From the NCBI GenBank assembly GCA_024236015.1, contig JACKLK010000001.1:868001-932000 (forward strand): a stretch of DNA of 64,000 nucleotides. Reading direction: 5' to 3'. The notes beneath the pieces are model-generated. The model was not told where the DNA came from and made no database searches. It saw only the letters and a program-made list of their open reading frames with translations. Made by a program: the position numbers and the translations under genes. The DNA comes from Rhodoferax sp. (GTDB lineage Bacteria; Pseudomonadota; Gammaproteobacteria; Burkholderiales; Burkholderiaceae_C). Positions 1-8,648 of this stretch are shown here, piece after piece; position 1 is the stretch's first letter, and every line of letters starts with the position of its first letter.

Positions 1-402
1 CATACGCTGCTGCTCGGCTCGGTGCTGCAAGGGATCGCGCTGCTGATGTTCCTGCCGTCCGACGGGCTGGTACCGCTGTACGTGGTGTCGGGGCTGTTCG
101 GCCTGTTCCAGGGCGGCATTGTTCCCAGCTACGCCTTGATCGTGCGCGAGTACTTCACGCCGCTGCAGGCCGGCGCACGGGTGGGCACCGTGCTGATGGC
201 CACGCTGCTGGGCATGGCCCTGGGCGGATGGATGTCGGGCGCGATCTTCGACTGGACCGGTTCCTATCATGCGGCCTTCATCAACGGCCTGGCCTGGAAC
301 GGGCTGAACCTGAGCATCGTGGTGTTCCTGATCCTGCGAGCGCGGCGCGGCCCGCGCACCGGATCTCCCGCCGCGAGTGCGGCGCCCATGGCCACCTCCT
401 GA
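1..402 (+). CDS. MFS transporter, C-terminal part (partial)
   Basis: The reading frame is open from the first base and ends with TGA at 400-402, so only the last ~133 residues of a major facilitator superfamily permease are present. Alternating hydrophobic segments match the last three or four transmembrane helices. The stretch VREYFTPLQAGARVG followed by GGWMSGAIFDWTGSY resembles the loop and helix pattern of the oxalate/formate and monocarboxylate-type MFS branch. The tail is short, cytoplasmic and Ala/Pro-rich. Substrate cannot be assigned from this fragment. It converges on the spoVR-like gene, with 55 bases between the stop codons. Confidence 0.8.
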   Translation, partial: HTLLLGSVLQGIALLMFLPSDGLVPLYVVSGLFGLFQGGIVPSYALIVREYFTPLQAGARVGTVLMATLLGMALGGWMSGAIFDWTGSYHAAFINGLAWNGLNLSIVVFLILRARRGPRTGSPAASAAPMATS

Positions 403-457
403 CGGGCGCCGGGCGCGAACGCGCCAGGCCGCGCGAGCGGATCAAGGTCGAGGGCGG

Positions 458-1984
458 CTACGGTGTCAGGTGCAGCGGCACGGAGCGTTTCTCGTGTTTT
501 TTCTGCATCACCAGTTCGACGCTGCCGTCGTCGTTCTGGCGCTCCAGCCGCACCGTGAAACCCCACAGGAAGGCCAGGTGTTCGATCACGGTCTCGCTGG
601 CGGCATCCAGCGGTCGGCGCTGATGCGCGTAATGGCGGATGGTCAGCGAACGGTCTCCGCGCAGGTCGACGTTCCAGACCTGCAGGTTGGGCTCGCGGCG
701 GCCGAGATCGTATTGTTCCGACAGGCGCTGGCGCACCGCCCGGTAACCCCCTTCGTCGTGGATGGCATCGATGCGCAACTTGCTGCGGCTGTCGTCGTCG
801 AGTACCGAGAAGAACCGGAACTCGCGCATCAGCTTGGGTGAGAGGTATTGCGCAATGAAACTCTCGTCCTTGAAGTTCTGCATCGCGAAATCGAAGGTTT
901 CGCGCCAGTCGGTGCCGGCGATCTGCGGAAACCATGCGCGGTCCTCGTCGTCGGGCTGCTCGCAGATGCGCCGGATGTCGCGCCACATGGCGAATCCCAG
1001 CGCGTACGGATTGATGCCGGAGTAATGCGGGCTGTTGTACGGCGGCTGGTAGACGACGTTGGTGTGCGACTGCAGGAACTCCAGCATGAATCCGTCGGAC
1101 ACGCCGCCCTCGTCATACAGGCTGTTGAGCAAGGTGTAGTGCCAGAACGTGGCCCAGCCCTCGTTCATGACCTGGGTCTGGCGCTGGGGGTAGAAATACT
1201 GGCCGATCTTGCGCACGATACGCACCACCTCGCGCTGCCAGGGTTCGAGCAGGGGCGCGTGTTTCTCGACGAAATACAAGAGGTTTTCCTCGGGCTCGGC
1301 CGGGAAGCGCTTTTCTTCCTGCGGTTGCGCGCGCTCCTGCGTCGGGGGGAGCGTGCGCCACAAGGTGTTCACCTGCGACTGCAGGTAGTCCGAGCGCGCC
1401 TGCTGCCGCTCGGTCTCCTTGGCCAGCGACAACTGGGAGGATCGCTTGTAGCGATCCACCCCCACGCTCTGCAACGCATGGCAGGCGTCGATGACCCGCT
1501 CGACCGCGGCCACGCCGTGGCGTTCCTCGCACTCGGCGATGTAGTTGCGGGCGAACACCAGGTAGTCGACGATGGCGTCGGCACTGGTCCACTGGCGGAA
1601 CAGGTGGTTGCCCTTGAAGAACGAGTTGTGCCCGTAGGCGGCATGGGCGATCACCAGGGCCTGCATCGGCAAGGTGTTCTCGTCCATCAGGTAGGCGATG
1701 CAGGGGTTGGAGTTGATGACGATCTCGTAGGCCAGCCCCATCTGGCCACGCTTGTAGCGGTTCTCGGTGGCCAGGAAATGCTTGCCGAAGGACCAGTGGT
1801 GGTAATACACCGGCATGCCGATCGACGCATAGGCGTCCATCATCTGCTCCGTGCTGATGATCTCGAGCAGGTGCGGATAACAGTCGAGCCGGTAACGCGC
1901 GGCGATGCGGCCGATCGCCGCGTCGTATTGCTCGAGCGCCTCCACGGTCCACTCGGAGCCGCCGGGCAGGGTCGGAGCGTTCAC
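458..1984 (-). CDS. SpoVR/YcgB family protein
   Basis: A 508-residue protein, full length for the SpoVR family (E. coli YcgB is about 510). The N-terminal half has the typical WSFGK and NSNPCIAYL segments, and His/Glu-rich stretches such as IAHAAYGHNSFFKGN. The biochemical role is unknown; SpoVR is needed for spore cortex formation in Bacillus, and YcgB belongs to the stationary-phase stress response in enterobacteria. The start is GTG, preceded by GGAGG with 8 bases between, which supports it. It is the last gene of a prkA-yeaH-spoVR operon, 58 bases after the yeaH-like gene, the usual partnership for all three families. Confidence 0.93.
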   Translation of the reverse strand: MNAPTLPGGSEWTVEALEQYDAAIGRIAARYRLDCYPHLLEIISTEQMMDAYASIGMPVYYHHWSFGKHFLATENRYKRGQMGLAYEIVINSNPCIAYLMDENTLPMQALVIAHAAYGHNSFFKGNHLFRQWTSADAIVDYLVFARNYIAECEERHGVAAVERVIDACHALQSVGVDRYKRSSQLSLAKETERQQARSDYLQSQVNTLWRTLPPTQERAQPQEEKRFPAEPEENLLYFVEKHAPLLEPWQREVVRIVRKIGQYFYPQRQTQVMNEGWATFWHYTLLNSLYDEGGVSDGFMLEFLQSHTNVVYQPPYNSPHYSGINPYALGFAMWRDIRRICEQPDDEDRAWFPQIAGTDWRETFDFAMQNFKDESFIAQYLSPKLMREFRFFSVLDDDSRSKLRIDAIHDEGGYRAVRQRLSEQYDLGRREPNLQVWNVDLRGDRSLTIRHYAHQRRPLDAASETVIEHLAFLWGFTVRLERQNDDGSVELVMQKKHEKRSVPLHLTP

Positions 1985-2042
1985 GGGACGACCCTCCGCG
2001 CGTCGCGCTGCGGGATGCGCGCTTGGGAACGGCCCGGCGCAC

Positions 2043-3347
2043 TCATGCCGCCTCCAGCGTGCGCTTGCGAAACAGCTCGCGGAACACCGGATAGATGTCC
2101 TTGACGGTGGCGATGCGCTGCATCGCGAACAGATCGGGATGGCTCGACTGCAGCCTGCTGTATTCGCGCCACAGGTTCTGCGGCGGGCCGTCGGTGATCT
2201 CGATGTAGGCGAAGTACTGGACCAAGGGCAACAGCGACTCCTCCAGGATCGAGCGGCAGCGCGGCGAATCGTCGTTCCAGTTGTCGCCGTCCGAGGCCTG
2301 CGCCCCGTAGATGTTCCAGCTGGCGCTGGGGTAACGCGCGGCGACGATGGTGCGCATCAGTTCGAGCGCGCTCGACACCACCGTGCCGCCGGTCTCGCGC
2401 GAGGTGAAGAAGTCGTCCTCGTCCACCTCCATGGCTATTGTGTGGTGCCGGATGAACACCACCTCGGTGTGTTCGTAGTTGCGCGTCAGGAACAGGTACA
2501 GCAGCATGAAGAAACGCTTGGCGATGTTCTTGCGTTCCTCGTCCATCGAACCGGACACGTCGAGCAGGCAGAACATCACCGCCTGGGTCGTGGGCTGGGG
2601 AATCCGCACGCGGTTGTTGTAGCGCAGGTCGAAGGTGTCGATGAAGGGCACGGCCTCGATGCGTGCGCGCAGTCGTGCGATCTCGCGGCGCAGCCGTTCG
2701 ACATCCGGGTGGTCGCTGTCGTCGGCCGTGGTGCCCGCCGGCAGCGTCGCGAGCAGGTCACGCAGTTCCTGCTCCAGCGCACGCAGCCGGGCAGAGTGCG
2801 GCGCTCCGATGGCGATCCTGCGCCCGGCGGCGCCGCGCATCGTGCGGCCGAGGTTGATGTTGGTCGGCACGCCGCTTTGCGTGTAGCCGGCGCGTACCCG
2901 CTTGTACTGGTCGATCCGTGCGAGCTGGCGCTTGACCATGTTGGGCAGCGCCAGTTCGTCGAAGAAGATGTCGAGGAACTCGTCGCGGGTCAGCGTGAAG
3001 ACGAACTCGTCCAGGCCCCGGCCGTCGCGGCTGGCCTGGCCGCGGCCGGAGCCGCCGCCACCGCCGCCGATGGGCCGATCGACTTCGTCGCCCTGAGAGA
3101 AACGGTCGTTGCCGGGGTTGACGCTGTCCCAGACGCCACCGCGCCCATGGGCGAACTGCGGCTCCTCGATGTCCTTGCCCGGTATGCCGATCTTCTCGCC
3201 ATTGTCGAGATCGCGCACGCCGCGCTGGCCGATCGCATCGGACACCGCCTTGCGGATCTGCCCCTTGAAGCGCTTGATGAAACGCGCGCGATTGACCGAA
3301 CTCTTGTTCTTGCTGTCGAAGCGGCGATCGACGATACGTACCGTCAT
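2043..3347 (-). CDS. yeaH: YeaH/YhbH family protein (DUF444, VWA-like)
   Basis: A 434-residue DUF444 protein. The C-terminal half contains LLDVSGSMDE (D263-S267), a MIDAS-type DxSxS metal site of a von Willebrand A-like fold. A Gly-rich linker (about residues 94-102) follows the N-terminal region, and residues 186-233 look like a charged helix. In E. coli YeaH works with the YeaG kinase during nutrient stress; its exact action is unknown. It lies between the PrkA kinase gene (109 bases upstream) and the spoVR gene on the same strand, so the three are probably co-transcribed. Start ATG. Confidence 0.93.
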   Translation of the reverse strand: MTVRIVDRRFDSKNKSSVNRARFIKRFKGQIRKAVSDAIGQRGVRDLDNGEKIGIPGKDIEEPQFAHGRGGVWDSVNPGNDRFSQGDEVDRPIGGGGGGSGRGQASRDGRGLDEFVFTLTRDEFLDIFFDELALPNMVKRQLARIDQYKRVRAGYTQSGVPTNINLGRTMRGAAGRRIAIGAPHSARLRALEQELRDLLATLPAGTTADDSDHPDVERLRREIARLRARIEAVPFIDTFDLRYNNRVRIPQPTTQAVMFCLLDVSGSMDEERKNIAKRFFMLLYLFLTRNYEHTEVVFIRHHTIAMEVDEDDFFTSRETGGTVVSSALELMRTIVAARYPSASWNIYGAQASDGDNWNDDSPRCRSILEESLLPLVQYFAYIEITDGPPQNLWREYSRLQSSHPDLFAMQRIATVKDIYPVFRELFRKRTLEAA

Positions 3348-3456
3348 GTCAGCGTGGCCCGGTGGTTGCCGGCATGGTGACGACCCCCATCCGGGGGGGC
3401 AGCGAAATCCGTGAGCGGGCAGGCAAACGCATGGCAGGACCCGGGCGCTGGTGCGA

Positions 3457-5379
3457 TCAGGACGACTTGCGCACGCGCAGGTACCACTCGCACAGCAGCC
3501 GGACCTGCTTCTCGGTATAACCCTTGCTGATCATGCGGTCGACGAAATCCTGGTGCTTCTTCTGGTCGTCGGCACTGGCCTTGGCGTTGAACGAGATCAC
3601 CGGCAGCAGGTCCTCGGTGTTGGAGAACATCTTCTTCTCGATCACGGTGCGCAGCTTCTCGTACGAGGTCCAGCTCGGGTTGCGGCCTTCGTTCTTGGCC
3701 CGCGCCCGCAGCACGAAATTGACCACCTCGTTGCGGAAGTCCTTCGGATTCGAGATGCCGGCCGGTTTCTCCATCTTCTCGAGTTCGTCGTTGAGTGCGG
3801 AGCGGTCGAGCATCTCGCCGGTGTTCACGTCGCGGTATTCCTGGTCCTGGATCCAGAAATCGGCATAGGTCACGTAGCGGTCGAAGATGTTCTGGCCGTA
3901 TTCGGAGTAACTCTCGAGGTAGGCGGTCTGGATCTCCTTGCCGATGAACTCGGCGTACCGCGGCGACAGGTATTCCTTGATGGTGCGCAGGTATTTCTCT
4001 TCGACTTCGGGGGCGAACTGCTCCTGTTCGATCTGCTGCTCGAGCACGTACATCAGGTGCACCGGATTGGCAGCCACCTCGCGGTGGTCGAAGTTGAACA
4101 CGCGCGAGAGGATCTTGAACGCGAAACGCGTCGACAGCCCGGTCATGCCTTCATCGACACCGGCGAAGTCCCGGTACTCCTGGTAACTCTTGGCCTTGGG
4201 ATCGGTGTCCTTGAGGTTCTCGCCGTCGTAGACCCGCATCTTGGAGAAGATGCTCGAGTTCTCGGGCTCCTTGAGCCGCGAGAGCACCGAGAACTGCGCC
4301 AGCATGCGCAAGGTGTCCGGCGCGCACGGGGCCTCGGACAACGAGGAGTTGGCCAGCAGCTTCTCGTAGATGTGGATCTCGTCCGACACGCGCAGCGAAT
4401 AAGGCACCTTGACGATGTAGATCCGGTCCAGGAAGGCCTCGTTGTTGCGGTTGTTCTTGAACGTCAGCCACTCGGCCTCGTTGGAGTGCGCCAATACCAG
4501 GCCGTCGAACGGAATCGCGCCGAAGCCCTCGGTGCCCTTGTAGTTGCCTTCCTGGGTGGCCGTCAGCAGCGGATGCAGCACCTTGATCGGGGCCTTGAAC
4601 ATCTCGACGAACTCGAGCACGCCGCGGTTGGCCAGACACAGGCCACCGGAATACGAATAGGCATCCGGATCGTCCTGCGAATACGATTCGAGCTTGCGGA
4701 TGTCGATCTTGCCCACCAGGGACGAGATGTCCTGGTTGTTCTCGTCGCCCGGCTCGGTCTTGGCCACGGCGATCTGCGACAACACCGACGGATTCAGGCG
4801 CACGACCCGGAAACGCGTGATGTCGCCGCCGTATTCCCGCAGCCGCTTCACTGCCCAGGGACTCATGATCGTGTTGAGGTAACGCCGTGCGATGCCGTAG
4901 TCGTCCTGCAGCAACTGCCCGTCCTCGTGCGGGTTGAACAGGCCCAGCGGCGACTCGTGCACCGGGGACCCCTTGATCGCGTAGATCGGAATCCGCTCGA
5001 TCAGGTACTTGAGCTTTTCGGCCAGCGTCGACTTGCCGCCGCCCACCGGGCCGAGCAGGTAGAGGATCTGCTTCTTCTCCTCGAGTCCCTGGGCCGCGTG
5101 GCGGAAATAGGACACGATGTGTTCGATCGCGTCCTCCATGCCGTACAGGTCGCCGAAGCTGGGGTAACGACGCAGCATCTTGTTGGCGAAGATGCGCGAC
5201 AGGCGCTGGTCGGTGCGGGTGTCGACCAGTTCCGGTTCGCCGATGGCGGCCAACATGCGTTCGGCAACGCTGGCATAGACGGTGGGATCCTTCTTGCACA
5301 ACTCCAGGTATTCCTGGATCGACATTTCCTCTTCCTGTCCCGCCTCGTATCGACCCTGGTAACGCGCAAAAATCGACAT
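3457..5379 (-). CDS. prkA: PrkA-type serine protein kinase (YeaG family)
   Basis: A 640-residue protein, the expected length for PrkA/YeaG. Walker A GPVGGGKST lies at about residues 110-118 of an AAA-like domain, and the C-terminal part corresponds to the PrkA kinase-like domain. Family members are linked to sustained stress, nitrogen starvation and, in Bacillus, sporulation; kinase versus AAA-protease activity is debated. The ATG is preceded by a strong AAGGAGG, 6 bases away, so the start is secure. It is the first gene of the prkA-yeaH-spoVR operon. The 228-base upstream gap carries a perfect 17-base palindrome (5525-5541), a candidate operator. Confidence 0.95.
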   Translation of the reverse strand: MSIFARYQGRYEAGQEEEMSIQEYLELCKKDPTVYASVAERMLAAIGEPELVDTRTDQRLSRIFANKMLRRYPSFGDLYGMEDAIEHIVSYFRHAAQGLEEKKQILYLLGPVGGGKSTLAEKLKYLIERIPIYAIKGSPVHESPLGLFNPHEDGQLLQDDYGIARRYLNTIMSPWAVKRLREYGGDITRFRVVRLNPSVLSQIAVAKTEPGDENNQDISSLVGKIDIRKLESYSQDDPDAYSYSGGLCLANRGVLEFVEMFKAPIKVLHPLLTATQEGNYKGTEGFGAIPFDGLVLAHSNEAEWLTFKNNRNNEAFLDRIYIVKVPYSLRVSDEIHIYEKLLANSSLSEAPCAPDTLRMLAQFSVLSRLKEPENSSIFSKMRVYDGENLKDTDPKAKSYQEYRDFAGVDEGMTGLSTRFAFKILSRVFNFDHREVAANPVHLMYVLEQQIEQEQFAPEVEEKYLRTIKEYLSPRYAEFIGKEIQTAYLESYSEYGQNIFDRYVTYADFWIQDQEYRDVNTGEMLDRSALNDELEKMEKPAGISNPKDFRNEVVNFVLRARAKNEGRNPSWTSYEKLRTVIEKKMFSNTEDLLPVISFNAKASADDQKKHQDFVDRMISKGYTEKQVRLLCEWYLRVRKSS

Positions 5380-5524
5380 CGACTTCCTCCTTGAAGCGGG
5401 AGCGGGTCACGGTGCCAATGAGTCGCTCCCTGGCTAAGCTGATTTCATGATAGCCATTCCAGCACGCACCTGCCAGTGAGGGTTATAGGGGCTGAACGCA
5501 TGGCCGGGGGATTGGTTGACTTTG

Positions 5525-5541
5525 TGCAACATCATGTTGCA
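5525..5541. promoter_or_regulatory. Perfect 17-bp palindrome upstream of prkA
   Basis: TGCAACA-TCA-TGTTGCA, with 7-base arms and a 3-base centre. It lies about 145 bases upstream of the prkA ATG in the gap between the 89-residue gene and prkA. There is no T-run on either strand, so a terminator is unlikely; a dimeric repressor or activator site is the better reading. The regulator is unknown. Confidence 0.45.
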
Positions 5542-5607
5542 ATCCGGCCCGGTGTCGGCGGCCGCACAGGCCGGCCGTGCAAGCGCGGTGGCGGGCGGGT
5601 CGGGGGC

Positions 5608-5877
5608 TCAGGTCGCCGAGCCCCGTGCGAAGGACTGCAGTTCTTCCAGCAGGCTGGCGAACATCTGTTCGTTGTCCGACGCGTTGCGCATCGGCTTGTC
5701 CAGGCCCTTGGTCAGCGAACCGACCTTGAGTTCATCGGCGCACATGTACAGCTGGCCCATCTTCTCGGCCACGGCGCGGTAGCTGTTGTTGATGTCCTGC
5801 ACGCGGCGGGTGAGCTCAACGATCCCCTCGGGCCCGATGGTCTCGAGCTCGGCAAGCATCTTGGTATCGTCGTTCAT
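5608..5877 (-). CDS. Small conserved-looking protein of unknown function
   Basis: An 89-residue soluble protein, mostly helical in appearance, with no signal peptide or membrane segment. It begins MNDDTKMLAELETIGPEG and has a central stretch of charged residues typical of short coiled-coil or bundle proteins. I do not recognise a named family. A Shine-Dalgarno-like TGGAG sits 6 bases before the ATG, and codon use matches the neighbours, so it is probably real. It is the last of three small minus-strand genes (LapA-like, BON lipoprotein, this one), separated from the BON gene by 58 bases, and may be co-expressed with them. Confidence 0.65.
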   Translation of the reverse strand: MNDDTKMLAELETIGPEGIVELTRRVQDINNSYRAVAEKMGQLYMCADELKVGSLTKGLDKPMRNASDNEQMFASLLEELQSFARGSAT

Positions 5878-5935
5878 GGTGGCTCCATTCGGATGGCCGG
5901 TGGCGCGGCGCGCAGCCGCGTCACCGGCGCTGCGC

Positions 5936-6247
5936 TCATCGGATCAGGATGTCGTTCTTCACCTGCCGCACGCCGGGTACCGCGCGCGACAGCTTCACGG
6001 CCAGGTTGCGTTCAGCGACCGTCTTGACGAAGCCCGACAGTTGTACCGTGCCCTTGAAGGTCTCGACATTGATCGACAGCCCGCTGACGTTCGGATCGTT
6101 GAGCAACGCCGACTTGACGCGCGACGTCAGCACCGTGTCATCGATGTATTCGCCGGTGCTTTCCTGCTTGGCACTGCCGGCACAGGCGGCGAGCATCAGG
6201 GTCAGGGTGAAGGCCAGCAGCATCTGGCCGAGTTTGCGGATGGTCAT
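5936..6247 (-). CDS. BON domain lipoprotein
   Basis: A 103-residue exported protein. The N-terminus MTIRKLGQM followed by a hydrophobic run and LAAC (Cys22) is a lipobox, so it should be a lipid-anchored envelope protein. Residues 32-103 form one BON domain (VKSALLNDPNV, then INVETFKGTVQLSGFV), as in OsmY-like stress proteins that bind membranes. OsmY itself has two BON domains and no lipid anchor, so this is a short single-domain type. AAGGAG precedes the ATG. It lies between the LapA-like gene and the 89-residue gene on the same strand. Confidence 0.85.
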   Translation of the reverse strand: MTIRKLGQMLLAFTLTLMLAACAGSAKQESTGEYIDDTVLTSRVKSALLNDPNVSGLSINVETFKGTVQLSGFVKTVAERNLAVKLSRAVPGVRQVKNDILIR

Positions 6248-6305
6248 GGTGTCTCCTTCTCGTTGGTTGATCGGAATCGACCGGGCGGCGGCCCGGCCAC
6301 TGGAT

Positions 6306-6737
6306 TCAGCGGCGTGCCACCAGTTCGGTCAGCGACAGGGGTTGGGCTTGTTCCTGGTTGGCATCCGAGGGCACGGCCATGACATTGGTCGTGGCGATGC
6401 GCTCGTTGAGCAGGCGAAATTCGGTCGAGATCAGCTGGTGCAGGTTTTCCATGCGCGAGGCCTCGGCCTTGTCCGCCAGGGCCTGTACGCGCTGGATCTC
6501 CTTGAGCAGCTTGCGGTTTTCCAGCAACGAACTGATCTGGTTGTTCAGGTAGGCGAACAGGAAGAACACCAGCAGCACGCCGGCCATCGCCAACAGCACG
6601 ATGCCCAGCGGCGCATCACCTTGCCAGACCACCAGATCCAGCGGCGCGACCGCGGCCAGCGTCTGCCAGTTCAGGAAACACAGGGCGGCGACGATGGCCA
6701 GCGCTCCCCACGCCAAAAGATTGCTTACCCGTTTCAT
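6306..6737 (-). CDS. LapA-like (DUF1049-type) inner-membrane protein
   Basis: A 143-residue membrane protein with two hydrophobic helices, about residues 9-27 and 46-64, separated by a short loop containing the APLDLVVWQ segment. These are followed by a charged coiled-coil-like cytoplasmic region (LENRKLLKEIQRVQALADK). This layout matches the LapA/DUF1049 family, whose E. coli member acts with LapB in controlling lipopolysaccharide synthesis; the similarity here is topological and I would not assign that role. GGAG precedes the ATG. It is the first of three small minus-strand genes and is divergent from the LysR gene. Confidence 0.65.
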   Translation of the reverse strand: MKRVSNLLAWGALAIVAALCFLNWQTLAAVAPLDLVVWQGDAPLGIVLLAMAGVLLVFFLFAYLNNQISSLLENRKLLKEIQRVQALADKAEASRMENLHQLISTEFRLLNERIATTNVMAVPSDANQEQAQPLSLTELVARR

Positions 6738-6826
6738 GTTGTTCTCCGGTTGTGGACGAAAGGCACACGTGCCTGCACTCGGTGCGATGTGGTCGTGGAC
6801 TCTGGATCAAGTCTATATTGCGATTC

Positions 6827-6854
6827 TTGCAAAGTAAACGCGTAGATTGATAAT
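6827..6854 (+). promoter_or_regulatory. Candidate sigma-70 promoter of the LysR gene
   Basis: TTGCAA, a 16-base spacer, and GATAAT. The -10 element ends 14 bases before the ATG at 6869, so the transcript would have a leader of only a few bases, and no Shine-Dalgarno is visible. The assignment is by eye; the region is clearly AT-richer than its surroundings. Confidence 0.4.
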
Positions 6855-6868
6855 ACTGGTTCGCAGAA

Positions 6869-7849
6869 ATGAAAAACAATGTCATTCCGGCCGCTTCCGC
6901 AGCCACCGCGGACGCACCGGTTCAGCGCCCATTGCTGGACTGGACCGATTTTCATCTGGTGTTGCAGATTGCCCGGCATGGCAGTGTGGCCAAGGCCTGC
7001 GCGGCGCTGGGCACGACGCATTCGACCGTGCTGCGCAAGCTCGACACCGTCGAGACCCGGCTCAAGACCCGGTTGTTCGAGCGCACGCGCGGGCGTTACG
7101 TGCCGACGCCCGCGGGCCATGAGATCGAACAGGCCGCCAGCGTCTTCGAGCCGCTGGCGCAGCTGGCCGAGACCCGCGTCCGGGGCCAGGACATGCGGCC
7201 CAGCGGCGATGTGCGTGTGGCTGTCGCGTCCATCCTGGTCGAGCGGCTGATTCCCGGCGTGCTGGTGCAGTTCCGCTCGGCGTTCCCCGACGTGCGCATC
7301 GAGCTGGTCGCCTCGCGCGACCATGTGAGCCTGTCGCGCCGCGATGCCGACGTGGCGATCCGGGTCGCCGACCATGCACCGGAATGGATGATCGGTCGCA
7401 AGCTGGCCGACGTGCAGTTCAAGGTCTACGCACTGCGGCGCGCGTCCCGGCAGGTGCCGCTGCGCAGTGTGGCGGCGCTGGCGCAGGAGCGGCGCTGGAT
7501 CGCCTTCGAGCGCGATGCGCGCGAACTCAAGTTCGACCGCTGGCTGGCGCGGCAGGTGCCGGACTCCAGCGTCGTGTTGCGCGTCGACAACTTCAGCCAC
7601 GCGCTGAGCATGGTGCGCTCCGGCTTGGGCATCGCGCTGTTGCCGGCGTTCCTGGAGGAGGAACTGCCGGAACTGCAGCCGCTGACGCCGGCGGTCACCG
7701 AGCTGCAGACGCCGCTGTGGCTGTTGACCCATCCGGAATTGAAGAACACCACCCGCATCAAGGTGCTGATGCGGGCCTTCGGCCCGGCACTGGCCCATGC
7801 CGTGCAGGCGGCGCAGGTCGCGCGCGGCAGCGTCGCCACCGGCGCCTGA
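6869..7849 (+). CDS. LysR family transcriptional regulator
   Basis: A 326-residue protein with a winged helix-turn-helix at about residues 26-85 (IARHGSVAKACAALGTTH, then LFERTRGRYVPTPAG) and a periplasmic-binding-protein-like effector domain at about 110-305. The first ~22 residues are a short unstructured extension. Effector and targets cannot be read from the sequence. It is divergent from the LapA-like gene, which LysR proteins often control in such an arrangement, and converges on serB (50 bases between). The ATG has no obvious Shine-Dalgarno, but a promoter-like element lies just upstream. Confidence 0.9.
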   Translation: MKNNVIPAASAATADAPVQRPLLDWTDFHLVLQIARHGSVAKACAALGTTHSTVLRKLDTVETRLKTRLFERTRGRYVPTPAGHEIEQAASVFEPLAQLAETRVRGQDMRPSGDVRVAVASILVERLIPGVLVQFRSAFPDVRIELVASRDHVSLSRRDADVAIRVADHAPEWMIGRKLADVQFKVYALRRASRQVPLRSVAALAQERRWIAFERDARELKFDRWLARQVPDSSVVLRVDNFSHALSMVRSGLGIALLPAFLEEELPELQPLTPAVTELQTPLWLLTHPELKNTTRIKVLMRAFGPALAHAVQAAQVARGSVATGA

Positions 7850-7899
7850 GCCGGTCCGCGACCCGTGTGCGGGCGTGCCTGCCGGACGGAACGCCGGCG

Positions 7900-8640
7900 C
7901 TAGTCCTGCAACACCTCGAGCAGGCGATCGAGTCCGCCGGACTGGATGGCGACATGCGCCTGCTCGCGTACCCGTGGCTTGGCATGGTAGGCCACGGACA
8001 GGCCCGCCACCGACATCATCGGCAGGTCGTTGGCGCCATCGCCGACGGCGATCGCGCGGCGCGGCTCCAGGCCCAGTTGCGCGCAGGTCGCCAGCACCAT
8101 GCGTTTTTTCTCGTCGCCATCGCAGATGTCGCCCCAGTGCTGGTCGACCATGCGGCCGGTCAACCTGCCGTCGACGATCTCGAGCTGGTTGGAGCGGGTG
8201 AAGTCCAGTGCCAGACGGTCGCGGATCCGGTCCGAGAACCAGGTGAAGCCGCCGCTGACCAGCAAGGTCTTGAGGCCGGCGGCCTTGCATCGCGCGACCA
8301 GCCGCTCGACGCCGGGGTTGAGTTGCAGCACGTCACGGTAGACCGCCTCCAGGTGGCTGACCGGCACACCGGCCAGCAAGGCCACCCGCTGGCGCAGGCT
8401 TTGCTTGTAGTCGGTGATCTCGCCGCGCATCGCCGCTTCGGTGATCGCCGCCACCTCGGCCTTGCGGCCGGCCGCCGCGGCGATTTCATCGACACATTCG
8501 ATGTTGATCAGGGTCGAGTCCATGTCGAACGCGATCAGGCCGAAGTCGCGCAATGACAACGGTGGCGCGAAGCCGCGCACGAACAGGCCGGAGGCCACTT
8601 CGGTGGCGGCGGGCGGGCAGGGATGGGTGGTCTCGGTCAT
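7900..8640 (-). CDS. serB: Phosphoserine phosphatase SerB
   Basis: A 246-residue HAD-superfamily phosphatase that releases L-serine from O-phosphoserine, the last step of the phosphorylated serine pathway. Motif I is DMDST (D39, D41), with LLVSGGFTWFSDR as motif II and VGDGANDLPMM as motif IV. It has a ~30-residue lead-in but no N-terminal ACT domain, so it is the short type. It starts 8 bases after the mfd stop on the same strand, so it is probably translationally coupled to mfd. Confidence 0.93.
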   Translation of the reverse strand: MTETTHPCPPAATEVASGLFVRGFAPPLSLRDFGLIAFDMDSTLINIECVDEIAAAAGRKAEVAAITEAAMRGEITDYKQSLRQRVALLAGVPVSHLEAVYRDVLQLNPGVERLVARCKAAGLKTLLVSGGFTWFSDRIRDRLALDFTRSNQLEIVDGRLTGRMVDQHWGDICDGDEKKRMVLATCAQLGLEPRRAIAVGDGANDLPMMSVAGLSVAYHAKPRVREQAHVAIQSGGLDRLLEVLQD

Positions 8641-8648
8641 GGTGTGGT

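Noticed and set aside
5402..5418. TTGGCAC-like sequence upstream of prkA, resembling a sigma-54 promoter
   Set aside because: The -12 GC pair is one base out of register and the TTGC part is missing (CCCGC instead), although sigma-54 control of yeaG in E. coli made it tempting.
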